Assembly: GCF_003112575.1 (NCBI RefSeq) | Contig: NZ_BEWC01000002.1 | Location: forward strand, 868,001-932,000 | Length of the DNA: 64,000 bases | Direction: 5' to 3' | Source of the DNA: Streptomyces ardesiacus | Lineage (GTDB): Bacteria > Actinomycetota > Actinomycetes > Streptomycetales > Streptomycetaceae | In this document: positions 8,393 to 17,498 of the stretch, piece after piece | How the letters are laid out: every line of letters begins with the position of its first letter | Numbering within the stretch: the first letter of the stretch is position 1 | Position numbers and translations under genes: made by a program | Notes under the pieces: model-generated | What the model saw: only the letters and a program-made list of their open reading frames with translations | Told to the model about the DNA's origin: nothing | Databases searched by the model: none

Positions 8393-9828
8393 ATCACCCC
8401 CCGCGCGATCGGCGCCGCCAGCCCGCCCCCGCTGACGCCCTCCCGGTCCGCCGCCGAGCCCTCGACCACCACCGCGACCGCGACCCGGGGCTCCGCGTCC
8501 CCGTCGCCCCGCGCCCAGGAGATGAACCACGCGTACGGCGTGCCCGAGTTGCCCACCCCGTGCTGGGCCGTGCCGGTCTTGCCGCCCACGGTCGCACCCG
8601 GGATCGCGGCCTTCGCGCCCGTGCCGTTGTCCACGACGCCGGTCATCAGCTCCTTGAGCAGCGCCGCCGTCGAGGGGCGCATCACCTCCCGGGAGGGACG
8701 CGACCCGGCCGCCGCCACCAGGCTCCCGCCCGCCCGCGTCGTCCGCTCCACCAGGTACGGCTGGCGCACCTGGCCGCCGCCCGCGACCGCCGCCGCCACC
8801 ATCGCCATCTGCAGGGGCGTCGCCCGGGTGTTGTACTGCCCGATCGAGGACAGTCCGAGCTGCGCCCGGTCCACCGAGGTGTCGAAGCTGCTGCGCGCGA
8901 CGGGGAAGGGGACCCGCAGCCCGTCGTCGTTGAAGCCGAAGGCCTCCGCCGTCGACGTCATGCCGCGCACCCCCACGTCCACGCCGAGCTTGGCGAACAC
9001 CGTGTTGCAGGACCACTCGAACGCCTCCCGCAGCGAGGCGTCGCGGCACCCGTCGGACTCGTTGGTCAGCTTCGTCCGCGTCCCGGGCAGCGTGTACGGG
9101 TCGGGGGAGCGGGTCGGCGCGTCCAGGTCGCGGATCACCCCCGAGTCCAGCGCCGCCGCCGCGGTGACCACCTTGAAGGTCGACCCCGGCGGATAGGTCC
9201 GGCTCACCGCCCGGTTGAGCATCGGCTTGTCCGGGTCGGCGTTGAGCCGGTTCCAGGTACGGGTGGCGGCCGCGCTGTTGCCGGACAGCGACTGGGGGTC
9301 GTAGGAAGGGGTGGAGACCAGGGCCAGGACGCGGCCCGTGGCCGGCTCGATCGCGGCCACCGCCCCCTTGCGCCCTCCGAGCCCCTCGAACGCCGCCCGC
9401 TGCGCGGCCCCGTCGATCGTCGTCACGACGTCGCCGCCCGGGTTGGGGGCGCCCGTGACGTCGTTCCACAGCGGCAGCGGCGCGAGCATCGGGTCGGCGC
9501 CGGACAGCAGGCCGTCCTCGGCGTGCTCCAGCAGCGTCGTCCCGTACGCCTGCGAGGCGAAGCCGGTGACCGGCGCGTACATCGGCCCGTTCGCGTACGT
9601 CCGCTCGTAGCGCAGGTGCTCGCCCGTGTCCCGGGAGCCGGTGACCGCCTTGCCGCCGACCAGGATGTCGCCGCGCGGCTGCTGGTAACGGGCGATGTCG
9701 GGGCGGCGGTTGGCCGGGTTGTCGTCGTACTCCGGGGCCTGGACGATCTGCACCCGGGCCGCGTTGACCACCAGGGCGACCAGCAGCAGGGCGCAGAAGA
9801 CGGCCGCGTGCCGGATGTTCCGGGTCAC
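8371..9828 (-). CDS. Class B penicillin-binding protein (PbpA-like transpeptidase)
   Basis: 485 residues. One N-terminal membrane anchor (residues 8-24), a dimerisation region, then a transpeptidase domain with all three active-site motifs: SxxK at Ser216-Lys219 (PPGSTFK), SxN at Ser273-Asn275 (SCNT) and KTG at 417-419 (GGKTGTA). It crosslinks peptidoglycan outside the membrane. It lies 16 bases after the SEDS-family gene, the usual pairing of a glycosyltransferase with its cognate transpeptidase. Streptomyces carry several such pairs; this one stands apart from pknB-type genes, so a specialised role (for example in sporulation) is possible but not shown. Confidence 0.93.
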   Translation of the reverse strand: MTRNIRHAAVFCALLLVALVVNAARVQIVQAPEYDDNPANRRPDIARYQQPRGDILVGGKAVTGSRDTGEHLRYERTYANGPMYAPVTGFASQAYGTTLLEHAEDGLLSGADPMLAPLPLWNDVTGAPNPGGDVVTTIDGAAQRAAFEGLGGRKGAVAAIEPATGRVLALVSTPSYDPQSLSGNSAAATRTWNRLNADPDKPMLNRAVSRTYPPGSTFKVVTAAAALDSGVIRDLDAPTRSPDPYTLPGTRTKLTNESDGCRDASLREAFEWSCNTVFAKLGVDVGVRGMTSTAEAFGFNDDGLRVPFPVARSSFDTSVDRAQLGLSSIGQYNTRATPLQMAMVAAAVAGGGQVRQPYLVERTTRAGGSLVAAAGSRPSREVMRPSTAALLKELMTGVVDNGTGAKAAIPGATVGGKTGTAQHGVGNSGTPYAWFISWARGDGDAEPRVAVAVVVEGSAADREGVSGGGLAAPIARGVMEAVLGG

Positions 9829-9844
9829 CGGACCCGCTCCCCGC

Positions 9845-11218
9845 TCACGGCTCCGCCCGCCCGCCGGCCTGGCTGCGGGCCGCGTGGCTCACCCGGATCA
9901 GCAGCGCCACGATCGCCCAGTTGGTGACGACGGAGGAACCGCCTTGGGCCAGGAACGGCATCGCCATGCCGGTCAGCGGGATCAGCCCGGTCACCCCGCC
10001 CGCGATGACGAACACCTGGAGCGCCACGATCGAGGAGAGGCCGACGGCCAGCAGCCGCCCGAAGGGGTCGCGGGCGCCGAGCCCGGCCCGGTAGCCGCGT
10101 TCCACCAGCAGCCCGTACAGCAGGAAGACGGCGGTCAGGCCGAGGAAGCCCAGCTCCTCCCCGGCCGTCGCCAGGATGAAGTCCGACTTGACGGCGAAGC
10201 CGATCAGGACCGAATGGCCGAGGCCGAGGCCCGTGCCGGTCACCCCGCCCGCCGCGAACGCGAAGAGCGACTGGGCCAGTTGGTTCGGGCCGTGGCCCGC
10301 CTCGATGGACGCGAAGGGGTGCAGCCAGTCCTCCACCCGGCTGTGCACGTGCGGCTCCAGCCAGCCCACCGCGACCGCGCCCAGCGAGGCCAGCAGCAGA
10401 CCGACGGCGATCCAGCCGGTGCGGCCGGTGGCGACGTAGAGCAGGACCACGAACAGGCCGAAGAAGAGCAGCGAGGTGCCCAGGTCGCGCTCCAGGACCA
10501 GCACGCCGACGCTGACCAGCCACACCGCGAGGATCGGGCCCAGCACCCGCCCGGTGGGCAACTGCAGCCGCCACACCCTGCGCCCCGCGTACGCCAGCGC
10601 GCTGCGGTTGGCGGCCAGGTAGGCGGCGAAGAACACCGCGAGCAGCACCTTGGCGAACTCGCCGGGCTGGATGGAGAAGTCCGCGATCCGGATCCAGATG
10701 CGCGCGCCGTTCACCGCCGGGAAGAGGATCGGCACCGTGAGCAGCGCGAGCGCGGCGGCGACGCACACGTAGGCGTAGCGCTGCAGGACGCGGTGGTCGC
10801 GCAGGAGCAGGACGACCACGATGAACAGGGCGACACCCAGCGTCGACCACACCAGCTGGGCCGGTGCCGCCCGGTCGCCCGGCGTCTCCAGGTCGAGCCG
10901 GTAGATCAGCACCAGGCCGAGGCCGTTGAGCAGCACGCCGATGGGCAGCAGCAGCGGGTCCGCGTACGGGGCGCGCAGCCGCACCGCCAGGTGGGCGAGG
11001 AGGGCGAGCACCCCGAGCCCGGCGCCGTAACCGGCGGCGCCGGGCGGGAGGGCGTCGTGCCGCGCGAGGCCGACGTTGCAGTAGCCGAACACCGACAGCA
11101 GGACGGCCAGCAGGATCAGCGCGAGTTCGATCCCCCGGCGCCGGGGGAGACGGGCGACGGGAGCGGGGGTGTCCGCCTGTGCCACGGTGAGTCCGGTTCC
11201 GGTTCCGGCCTTGGTCAT
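9845..11218 (-). CDS. FtsW/RodA/SpoVE (SEDS) family peptidoglycan glycosyltransferase
   Basis: 457 residues with ten or so membrane helices. SEDS hallmarks are visible: SIQPGEFAKVLL, ERDLGTSLLFFGLF, NQLAQSLFAFAAGGVTGTG and the C-terminal LTGMAMPFLAQGGSS. SEDS proteins polymerise glycan strands from lipid II. The gene starts at the ATG at 11218 and is followed by the penicillin-binding-protein gene in one transcription unit. The N-terminal 30 residues are cytosolic and variable. Confidence 0.93.
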   Translation of the reverse strand: MTKAGTGTGLTVAQADTPAPVARLPRRRGIELALILLAVLLSVFGYCNVGLARHDALPPGAAGYGAGLGVLALLAHLAVRLRAPYADPLLLPIGVLLNGLGLVLIYRLDLETPGDRAAPAQLVWSTLGVALFIVVVLLLRDHRVLQRYAYVCVAAALALLTVPILFPAVNGARIWIRIADFSIQPGEFAKVLLAVFFAAYLAANRSALAYAGRRVWRLQLPTGRVLGPILAVWLVSVGVLVLERDLGTSLLFFGLFVVLLYVATGRTGWIAVGLLLASLGAVAVGWLEPHVHSRVEDWLHPFASIEAGHGPNQLAQSLFAFAAGGVTGTGLGLGHSVLIGFAVKSDFILATAGEELGFLGLTAVFLLYGLLVERGYRAGLGARDPFGRLLAVGLSSIVALQVFVIAGGVTGLIPLTGMAMPFLAQGGSSVVTNWAIVALLIRVSHAARSQAGGRAEP

Positions 11219-11261
11219 GTCCGGAACTTACCCAGATGTGATGGTCTGCGCGGCGTCTGGT

Positions 11262-11723
11262 TCAGCACCAGCGCGGCGCGGGGCCGACGGTGTCGATGGA
11301 ACGGGCAGCGTCCCAGGCCCCGGTGCCGTCCGTGAGGAGGTACCAGAGGGGGTTGCCCCGGACCTTCGGGCCGGGCGTCTTGCAGTGGATCGAGACGACC
11401 TCGCCCCGGCGGGCGTGACGGCTGACCTCCGGCCCCCGGCTCGGCGAGGTGCGCAGGGCGAGCCGCTCGGCCGTCACGACGCCCCGGTAGCGGCCCTGCC
11501 GCTCCTGGCGGCCGTCGCCCCCGCCCCACGCGTCGCCGTCGCCGCATCCGTCACCGTTTCCGCCGCCGGTGACGGCGGGCGCGGAGTCCGCGTCCTCGCC
11601 CCGGCCGTCGTGCGCGACGGCGGGCGTGACGGCGACGGCGGTGGCGGGTGCGCCGGCCGCGAGGGCGGCGGCGAGGCCGCGGACCAGCGGGAAGCGCGAG
11701 GCCGGTGCGGGCGGGTGCGGCAT
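11262..11723 (-). CDS. Secreted SH3-like domain protein
   Basis: 153 residues from the ATG at 11723, which follows GGGAGG at good spacing. Signal peptide over residues 1-35 (RGLAAALAAGAPATAVAV), then a Gly/Asp-rich linker, then a bacterial SH3-like fold (VVTAERLALRTSPSRGPEVSRH, RRGEVVSIHCKT). Such domains bind wall polymers or mediate contacts outside the cell. Two cysteines (in SIHCK and at the last residue) could form a disulphide. It lies upstream of the SEDS gene on the same strand, 43 bases away. Confidence 0.8.
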   Translation of the reverse strand: MPHPPAPASRFPLVRGLAAALAAGAPATAVAVTPAVAHDGRGEDADSAPAVTGGGNGDGCGDGDAWGGGDGRQERQGRYRGVVTAERLALRTSPSRGPEVSRHARRGEVVSIHCKTPGPKVRGNPLWYLLTDGTGAWDAARSIDTVGPAPRWC

Positions 11724-11852
11724 GGGAGTACCTCCCGGGAGCGAACAGGTCTTCAGGTGACTAACCGCCACATTAGGAGCGCCCGCAGGGCACCGCCCGC
11801 CGCACTGAGCCATCGGTGCGGGCACCGCGGCCGGGCCGCGGACGGGGCCGGG

Positions 11853-13097
11853 TCAGGGCCGGTGGGGCAGCGTCAGCCGGGCCAGCGCCCCGCCGTCCGG
11901 CGGGTTGGTGAACTCCAGCCGCGCCCCGAGCACCTCGGCCTGTCCCAGCGCGATGGTCAGCCCCAGGCCGTGCCCCTTGGTCCCGCCCTCGGTGCGAAAG
12001 CGCTGGGGCCCGTGCGCGAGCAGGTACTCCGGATAGCCGTCCCCGTGGTCCCGCACGGTGATCACCGCACCGTCCACCGTCAGCACCACCGGCCCCCGCC
12101 CGTGCCGGTGCGCGTTGGTGACCAGGTTGCCCAGCACCCGCTCCAGGCGCCGCCGGTCGGTCTCCACCCGGGCGTCCCGTGCGACGTCCACCCGCGTGTC
12201 GGTGCCCGAGCCCCGTACCACCCGCCGGGCCAGCGCGCCCAGCTCCTCCGGCTCCGTCTCCAGCCGCTCCCGCCCGCTCTCCAGCCGGGAGATCTCCAGC
12301 AGGTCCTCGGTCAGCGTGCGCAGCGCCGCCACCCGGTCCCGCACCAGCTCGGTGGGGCGGCCCGGCGGCAGCAGCTCGGCCGCCGCGTGCAGACCGGTGA
12401 GCGGGGTGCGCAGCTCGTGCGCCACGTCGGCGGTGAACCGCTGCTCGGCCAGCAGCTTGCCCTGCAGGGACGACGCCATGGAGTCCAGCGCGGCGGCGAC
12501 CGACGCCACCTCGTCCTGCGGGCGCGTCGGATCCTGTGCGCGCGGATCGCCGACCCGTGCGTCGAGGTCGCCCGCGCTGATCCGCCGCGCCACCCGCGCC
12601 GTCGTGTGCAGCCGCCGCGTCACCCGCGTCACCGCGAACGCGCCGACCAGCAGCGTCGCCCCGATCGCCAGTCCCGACGCCCACACCAGGGTGTGGTCCA
12701 GGCCCTCGATGGTGGCCCGGCCCTGGGAGTGGTCGACCCGCACCGCCAGGGCCCGGCCGCCGTCGGCGGGGCCCGCCGCCCACATCGTGGGGCGCCCCTC
12801 GTACTCGGCGACCATCGTGCCGCGCCGCCCCGACACGGCCAGCTCGCGCAGGGCTCGCGGCAGCCCCGGCGGATCGACGCCGGCCCCGCGCCGCAGCGGG
12901 TCCCCGGCCTCGTAGGACTCCGTCGCGTCCCGCAGCCGGGCCAGGGCGACGTCACGCGCCTGGCCGACGGTCCGGTCGGTGACCGAGACGTGCACCAGGA
13001 CGCCGAGCAGCGCGGCGAGCGCGCAGCACATCACGGTGATGAAGACGGCCGCCTTCACCGCCAGCGGCCCGGCCCACCGGGGGAGGGCGAGCCTCAC
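11853..13097 (-). CDS. Sensor histidine kinase without an adjacent response regulator
   Basis: 414 residues from the GTG at 13097. Two membrane helices (about 11-33 and 130-152) flank an extracytoplasmic loop. HAMP follows, then HisKA with the phospho-acceptor His in DVAHELRTPL, then HATPase_c with N box NLVTNAHRHG, G1 RDHGDGYP and G2 GHGLGLTIA. The start overlaps the stop of the upstream lipoprotein gene (GTGA), so the two are translationally coupled. A lipoprotein plus kinase recalls the cse and afsQ systems, but no response regulator gene flanks this pair. Confidence 0.9.
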   Translation of the reverse strand: MRLALPRWAGPLAVKAAVFITVMCCALAALLGVLVHVSVTDRTVGQARDVALARLRDATESYEAGDPLRRGAGVDPPGLPRALRELAVSGRRGTMVAEYEGRPTMWAAGPADGGRALAVRVDHSQGRATIEGLDHTLVWASGLAIGATLLVGAFAVTRVTRRLHTTARVARRISAGDLDARVGDPRAQDPTRPQDEVASVAAALDSMASSLQGKLLAEQRFTADVAHELRTPLTGLHAAAELLPPGRPTELVRDRVAALRTLTEDLLEISRLESGRERLETEPEELGALARRVVRGSGTDTRVDVARDARVETDRRRLERVLGNLVTNAHRHGRGPVVLTVDGAVITVRDHGDGYPEYLLAHGPQRFRTEGGTKGHGLGLTIALGQAEVLGARLEFTNPPDGGALARLTLPHRP

Positions 13098-13894
13098 CGG
13101 GCGCTCGCCGGGGACGACGCGGAGGGAGAACCGGACGGCGAGGGCGACGGTGACGGCGACGCCGATGCGGACGGACGCCTCGTGTGCCGTCCGCCGTCGT
13201 CGGTGCGCAGCATCTCGTCGCTGGTCAGCAGCATGGCCCGCTGGTCCGGGGCCCAGGTCCACTGCAGGCGGTACTCGTAGCCGGCCACCTCCGAGGGCGA
13301 GCGGACGATCACCGTCCGCCCGGCCAGCTCGACCGCGCTCACGGCGTCCTGGTACGACATGACCCGCACCAGCCGGCCCTTCTCGACGGTGTACACGCGT
13401 ACGGCGGTCAGCTTCTCCGGCAGCAGCCGGAACCCCAGCGTCATCTCGGGGCGCCCGTCGCCGGTCAGGTCGCGGTAGTACGGCCGCAGCACCGGGCAGC
13501 GGCCGGCCGCGTCCCCGGCCCCCTGTCCGCAGTCCGCCATCCGCCCGGACGTCTCGTGGTACGGCGCCTTCGCGCCCGCGTAGTCCTCCGGGTGCGCGGC
13601 GATCTCGGCCCGCACCGCGGCCACCGGGTCCACCCTGCGGATGTCGCCCCCGGGCACGGCGACGCCCTCGACCACCGCGTGCTCCACCTCGCCGATGTCG
13701 TACGCCGGACTCGACGCCGGCGTCAGGCCGGGCCAGAGCCGGGCCGGATCCCGTGCGGGGGGCGTCGCCCCGGCGGCACGCAGCCCGCCGGTGTCCCCGC
13801 AGGCGGCCAGCGTCCCGGCGGCGGCCGCGGTCGCCAGGAGCAGCGCGAGGGCGGCGGAGACGCGGGCGGGGCGCCCGCGGCGGCTCGGGAGCAC
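13094..13894 (-). CDS. Lipoprotein translationally coupled to the histidine kinase
   Basis: 266 residues from GTG 13894, chosen because AGGAG lies four bases upstream and a short lipoprotein signal results (lipobox LAAC, Cys32). An ATG at 13975 gives 27 more residues but has no ribosome site. The body is not a family I can name. It contains HPEDYAGAKAPYHETSGRMAD, two Cys (DCGQ, RCPV) and DLTGDGRPEMTLGFR, followed by a Ser/Pro tail. Because it is coupled to a sensor kinase, it may modulate signal input at the membrane, like CseA; this is inference. Confidence 0.75.
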   Translation of the reverse strand: MLPSRRGRPARVSAALALLLATAAAAGTLAACGDTGGLRAAGATPPARDPARLWPGLTPASSPAYDIGEVEHAVVEGVAVPGGDIRRVDPVAAVRAEIAAHPEDYAGAKAPYHETSGRMADCGQGAGDAAGRCPVLRPYYRDLTGDGRPEMTLGFRLLPEKLTAVRVYTVEKGRLVRVMSYQDAVSAVELAGRTVIVRSPSEVAGYEYRLQWTWAPDQRAMLLTSDEMLRTDDGGRHTRRPSASASPSPSPSPSGSPSASSPASAR

Positions 13895-14000
13895 TGCACT
13901 CCTGGGGTCGGGATCGGCGATCGGCGTCTGCGGGGCAGCGGGCGTCGCCGTACGCGTCTTCGTACGGAAGACCATTTTGCGTGCGCACGGGCCCGCCGGG

Positions 14001-14507
14001 CTACTCGGCCAGGTCCTCCAGCAGCCGTACGGCGGCCAGCCCCGCCCGCAGGTAGGCCACGAACAGGTCGTTGTGCAGCGCCCAGGGCGAGCGCCGGGTG
14101 CGGATCAGCCGGATCGCGTCCTCGGCGCCGCAGCCCCGGCGCATCAGCGCGTGCGCGACGACGAGACCGGAACGGTTGTAGCCGTGATAACAGCGGACGA
14201 GCACCTTGCGGCCCTCGTCCAGGGCCTCGCCCGCCGCCTCCCCCAGCCGGATCACCCCGGCGAGCTGCGTGCCGTCCAGGGGACCGTCGGGGATGGGCCA
14301 CACATGGTGCTCGACGTCCTCGTCCGGGCCGTGCCCCGGCAGTCGCAGCAGCGTCTGCACGAGGTCGAACTCGTCCCGCACGACGGCGAACTCCAGCCGC
14401 CCGGCCGCCCGCCGGAACTCGTGCCCGCCCATCCACAGACCCGGCACGATCTCGTCCCACGGCCGGTCCGGAGCCGGCACGTCCGGACCTTCCCCACGGG
14501 TTCGCAC
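14001..14507 (-). CDS. Dual-specificity-type protein phosphatase
   Basis: 168 residues from GTG 14507, with GGGAGG upstream; an in-frame ATG at 14552 lacks a ribosome site. The Cys-based phosphatase loop CX5R is present as RCYHGYNRSG, preceded by a plausible general-acid region (DEDVEHHVWPIPDGPLDG). The fold matches small dual-specificity/tyrosine phosphatases, cytosolic, with no signal peptide. The substrate is unknown. It runs leftward, divergent from the NERD gene. Confidence 0.85.
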   Translation of the reverse strand: MRTRGEGPDVPAPDRPWDEIVPGLWMGGHEFRRAAGRLEFAVVRDEFDLVQTLLRLPGHGPDEDVEHHVWPIPDGPLDGTQLAGVIRLGEAAGEALDEGRKVLVRCYHGYNRSGLVVAHALMRRGCGAEDAIRLIRTRRSPWALHNDLFVAYLRAGLAAVRLLEDLAE

Positions 14508-14613
14508 AGGCACCTCCCCAGTCCCGCCCAGGGCTTGCCCGATTCCCCTCAAAGGTAACCGGGTTCTTGCCCCGGCAGCACCCCTCCTGGTCCCATGGAG
14601 AGGGGTGTTGTGC

Positions 14614-15417
14614 GTGGACGGACTGCGCGTCGTACCGACCCGGCGGCACGGCCGGGAACGGCTCTACGTCTGCCTCCCGGACGGCGCGAACGTCGCCTGG
14701 TACGACCGGGAGGCGGCCCGCGTCAACCTGCTGGGCGACGACCGCCGGGAGGAGGTCCTGCGGGCCCTGGCCCCCTTCCTCACCGGCCCGGTGACCGTCG
14801 GCCCGCCCCCGGTCCCGACCCCGGCCGAGCTGGCCCGGCTCGCCCTCCACCCGGACGACGACCTCGCCCCCAACCGGCCCGGCGAGGCGCTCCTGGTCGC
14901 CCTGGAGCGCGAACCCGGCCCGGCGCACCGGCTGCGCCCCGACCCGCGCCGCCGGGCGCTGGCCGCCGAGCAGGCGACGGGGGAGGCGCTCGACCGCCTC
15001 GACGGCGCCGGCTGGCACACCCTGCACTCCCTCCCGCTGCCCGGCGGCGACCGCGTCCACCACCTGCTGATCGGACCCGGGGGCCTCTTCGCCCTCCACG
15101 TGCTGCCCGCCCGCAGGCACCGGGTGCGGGTCGCCGACCCCCTGGTGACGCTGGGCCGCGGCGCACCGCTTCCCCTGCTGCGCCGGGTCCGCGCCGACGC
15201 CGACCGGGCCTCGTACGCCCTGACCGCCCAGGTGCGTCCCGTCCTCGTCCTGGTCGAGCCCGCGCGCGTGAGCCTCACCGCCCCGCCGCGCTCCGTGCGC
15301 GTCCTCACGGACCGCGAGCTGCCGCGGCTGGCCCGGACGGGCGGCATGCTGAAACCGGCGGACGTGGAGGCCCTGCACGCCGTGGCCCGCGACCGCGCCA
15401 CCTGGGCCCGCCTGTGA
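14614..15417 (+). CDS. NERD-domain (nuclease-related) protein
   Basis: 267 residues. The central part (residues 115-215) has the NERD pattern: AAEQATGEALDRL, GWHTLHSLPLPGGDRVHHLLIGPGGLFALHV. NERD proteins resemble restriction-like nucleases, and most have no shown activity. The start is taken as GTG 14614, with GAGAGGGG about eight bases upstream; a GTG at 14605 is also in frame. It ends 13 bases from the convergent LigD-polymerase gene, so a link to DNA repair is possible but rests only on position. Confidence 0.75.
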   Translation: MDGLRVVPTRRHGRERLYVCLPDGANVAWYDREAARVNLLGDDRREEVLRALAPFLTGPVTVGPPPVPTPAELARLALHPDDDLAPNRPGEALLVALEREPGPAHRLRPDPRRRALAAEQATGEALDRLDGAGWHTLHSLPLPGGDRVHHLLIGPGGLFALHVLPARRHRVRVADPLVTLGRGAPLPLLRRVRADADRASYALTAQVRPVLVLVEPARVSLTAPPRSVRVLTDRELPRLARTGGMLKPADVEALHAVARDRATWARL

Positions 15418-15430
15418 ACCGCGCCCGGGG

Positions 15431-16312
15431 TCAGGGCAGTACTGCCGCCCGCCCCCGGTCGAAGAGCGGCGCGAGCAGGTCGCCGTAGTCCTCCACCCGG
15501 GGCCCCACGTCCGCGGTCCGGAAGACGAACTGCTCCGCCCGCCCGCACCCGGCGACCTCGTCCCACGTCACCGGGGTGGACACCGCCGGTACGTCGCGCG
15601 CCCGCACGGTGTAGGGGGCGGCCGTGGTCTTGCGGGCGGCGTTCTGGCTCCAGTCCACGAACACCTTCCCCGGCCGCAGGCTGCGCGTCATCCGGTGCAC
15701 CACCAGCGCGGGCAGCGCCTTCTCCGCCTCCACCGCCAGCGCCTTCGCGTACTCCGACACCCGCTCCGAGGAGGCGCCCCGCACGCCCGCCAGCAGGTGC
15801 AGGCCCTTGGCCCCCGACGTCTTGGCGTACGCCTCGACGCCGTCCGCCGCCAGCCGGTCCCGCAGCCACAGCGCGACCTCGCAGCACTGCACCACGGTCG
15901 CGGGCGCCCCGGGGTCCAGGTCGAACACCAGCCGGTCGGCCTCGCCGGGGTCCCCGGCGGTCCACTGGTGGGTGTGGAACTCGGTCACCAGGTTCGCCGC
16001 CCACATCAGGCTCGCCAGGTCCTGCACCAGCACCATCCGGGCCGGGCCCTCCGAGCGCGGCACCTCGGCCGTGGTGACCCACTCGGGCGTACCCGGCGGC
16101 ACGTTCTTGGTGAAGAACACCTGGCCGTCCGGGCCGTCCGGATACCGCAGGAAGGAGACCGGACGGTCCCGCAGGTGCGGCAGCAGCACCTGAGCGGTCG
16201 TCGCGTAGTAGTGCAGCAGCTCGCCCTTGGTGAGGCCGGCCGCGGGATACAGCACCTTGTCCAGGTTGCTGAGGGCCACCCGCCGCCCCTCCACTTCCGT
16301 CATCGGCGCCAT
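15431..16312 (-). CDS. ligD: LigD-type polymerase (primase-polymerase) for non-homologous end joining
   Basis: 293 residues, the stand-alone polymerase domain of LigD with no ligase or nuclease domain. Motifs include EFHTHQW (His113, His115), the metal-binding VFDLDPG (Asp131, Asp133), KTSGAKGLHL and FVDWSQNAARKTT. It fills in or extends broken DNA ends, preferring ribonucleotides in characterised homologues. It is divergent from ku with 46 bases between the starts, so both share a control region. A ligase is not in the window. The symbol marks the domain family; other names are used for stand-alone forms. Confidence 0.92.
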   Translation of the reverse strand: MAPMTEVEGRRVALSNLDKVLYPAAGLTKGELLHYYATTAQVLLPHLRDRPVSFLRYPDGPDGQVFFTKNVPPGTPEWVTTAEVPRSEGPARMVLVQDLASLMWAANLVTEFHTHQWTAGDPGEADRLVFDLDPGAPATVVQCCEVALWLRDRLAADGVEAYAKTSGAKGLHLLAGVRGASSERVSEYAKALAVEAEKALPALVVHRMTRSLRPGKVFVDWSQNAARKTTAAPYTVRARDVPAVSTPVTWDEVAGCGRAEQFVFRTADVGPRVEDYGDLLAPLFDRGRAAVLP

Positions 16313-16358
16313 ATCATGACAATCTCATAAAACAGCGACGAAATGCCCGAGAGGAACG

Positions 16359-17453
16359 GTGCTGCACGTGCGATCCATCTGGAACGGCGCCATCTCCTTC
16401 GGCCTGGTCAGCATCCCGATCAAGCTGGTGAACGCGACCGAGAGCCACGCGGTCTCCTTCCGTCAGATCCACACGGAGGACGGCGGCCGGATCCGCTACC
16501 GCAAGGTGTGCGAACTGGAGGACCGCGAGGTCACCCAGGCCGAGATCGGCAAGGCCTACGAGGACGCCGACGGCGCGATGATCCCGATCACCGACGAGGA
16601 CCTCTCCCAGCTCCCGATCCCGACGGCCCGCACGATCGAGATCGTGGCCTTCGTGCCCGAGGACCGCATCGACCCGCTCCAGATGGGCTCGGCCTACTAC
16701 CTCGCGGCGAGCGGCGCGCCCGCCGCCAAGCCGTACACACTGCTGCGCGAGGCGCTCAAGCGCAGCAACCGGGTCGCGATCGCCAAGTTCGCGCTGCGCG
16801 GCCGGGAACGCCTCGGCATGCTCCGGGTCGTCGGCGACGCCATCGCGATGCACGGCCTGCTGTGGCCGGACGAGGTCCGGGCCCCCGAGGGCGTCGCCCC
16901 GGAGGGCGGCGTCACCGTGCGCGACCAGGAACTGGACCTCGCGGACGCCCTCATGGACACCCTCGGCGAGATCGACCTGGACGACCTGCACGACGAGTAC
17001 CGGGAGGCCGTCGAGGAGGTCGTCGCCGCCAAGGCTGCCGGGGAGCGGCCCCCGGAGTCCCGCGAGGAGGCGGCCCCCGGGAAGGTGCTGGACCTGATGG
17101 CCGCCCTGGAGAGCAGCGTGCGGGCGGCCCGCGAGTCCCGCGGGGGCGAGGGCGGCGGCACCGACGAGGAGGCCGAGGTCAGGTCCCTGTCGCAGCGCAA
17201 GACCGCCTCCCGCCGGACCCCCAAGGAGACCGGGGGCAAGAAGTCCACCTCCACGGCCGCGAAGAAGACGGCGGCGAAGAAGGCGGAGCCGAAGAAGTCG
17301 ACGGCGAAGTCCGGCGCGTCCGCGCCCGCGAAGAAGACGGCGGCCAAGGGCACCGCCAAGAAGGCCGCGGGCCGCAGCACGGCCAAGGAGAGCGCCAGGA
17401 GCACCGGCAGGAGCACGGCCAAGAAGACGGCGTCCCGCAGGCGCAGCGCCTGA
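16359..17453 (+). CDS. ku: Ku DNA-end-binding protein with Lys/Ala-rich tail
   Basis: 364 residues. Residues 1-260 are the bacterial Ku core (RSIWNGAISFGLVSIPIKLV, VCELEDREV). The last 90 residues are a histone H1-like tail of KKTAAKK-type repeats that should bind DNA and may help bridging. Ku forms a ring on broken ends and recruits the LigD polymerase and a ligase. GTG 16359 is chosen over GTG 16368 because GAGAGG is at proper spacing from the first. Confidence 0.95.
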   Translation: MLHVRSIWNGAISFGLVSIPIKLVNATESHAVSFRQIHTEDGGRIRYRKVCELEDREVTQAEIGKAYEDADGAMIPITDEDLSQLPIPTARTIEIVAFVPEDRIDPLQMGSAYYLAASGAPAAKPYTLLREALKRSNRVAIAKFALRGRERLGMLRVVGDAIAMHGLLWPDEVRAPEGVAPEGGVTVRDQELDLADALMDTLGEIDLDDLHDEYREAVEEVVAAKAAGERPPESREEAAPGKVLDLMAALESSVRAARESRGGEGGGTDEEAEVRSLSQRKTASRRTPKETGGKKSTSTAAKKTAAKKAEPKKSTAKSGASAPAKKTAAKGTAKKAAGRSTAKESARSTGRSTAKKTASRRRSA

Positions 17454-17498
17454 CGCGCGGACCCCCGCCGCCCGGACGGCAGGTCGTCGGACAGCCGT

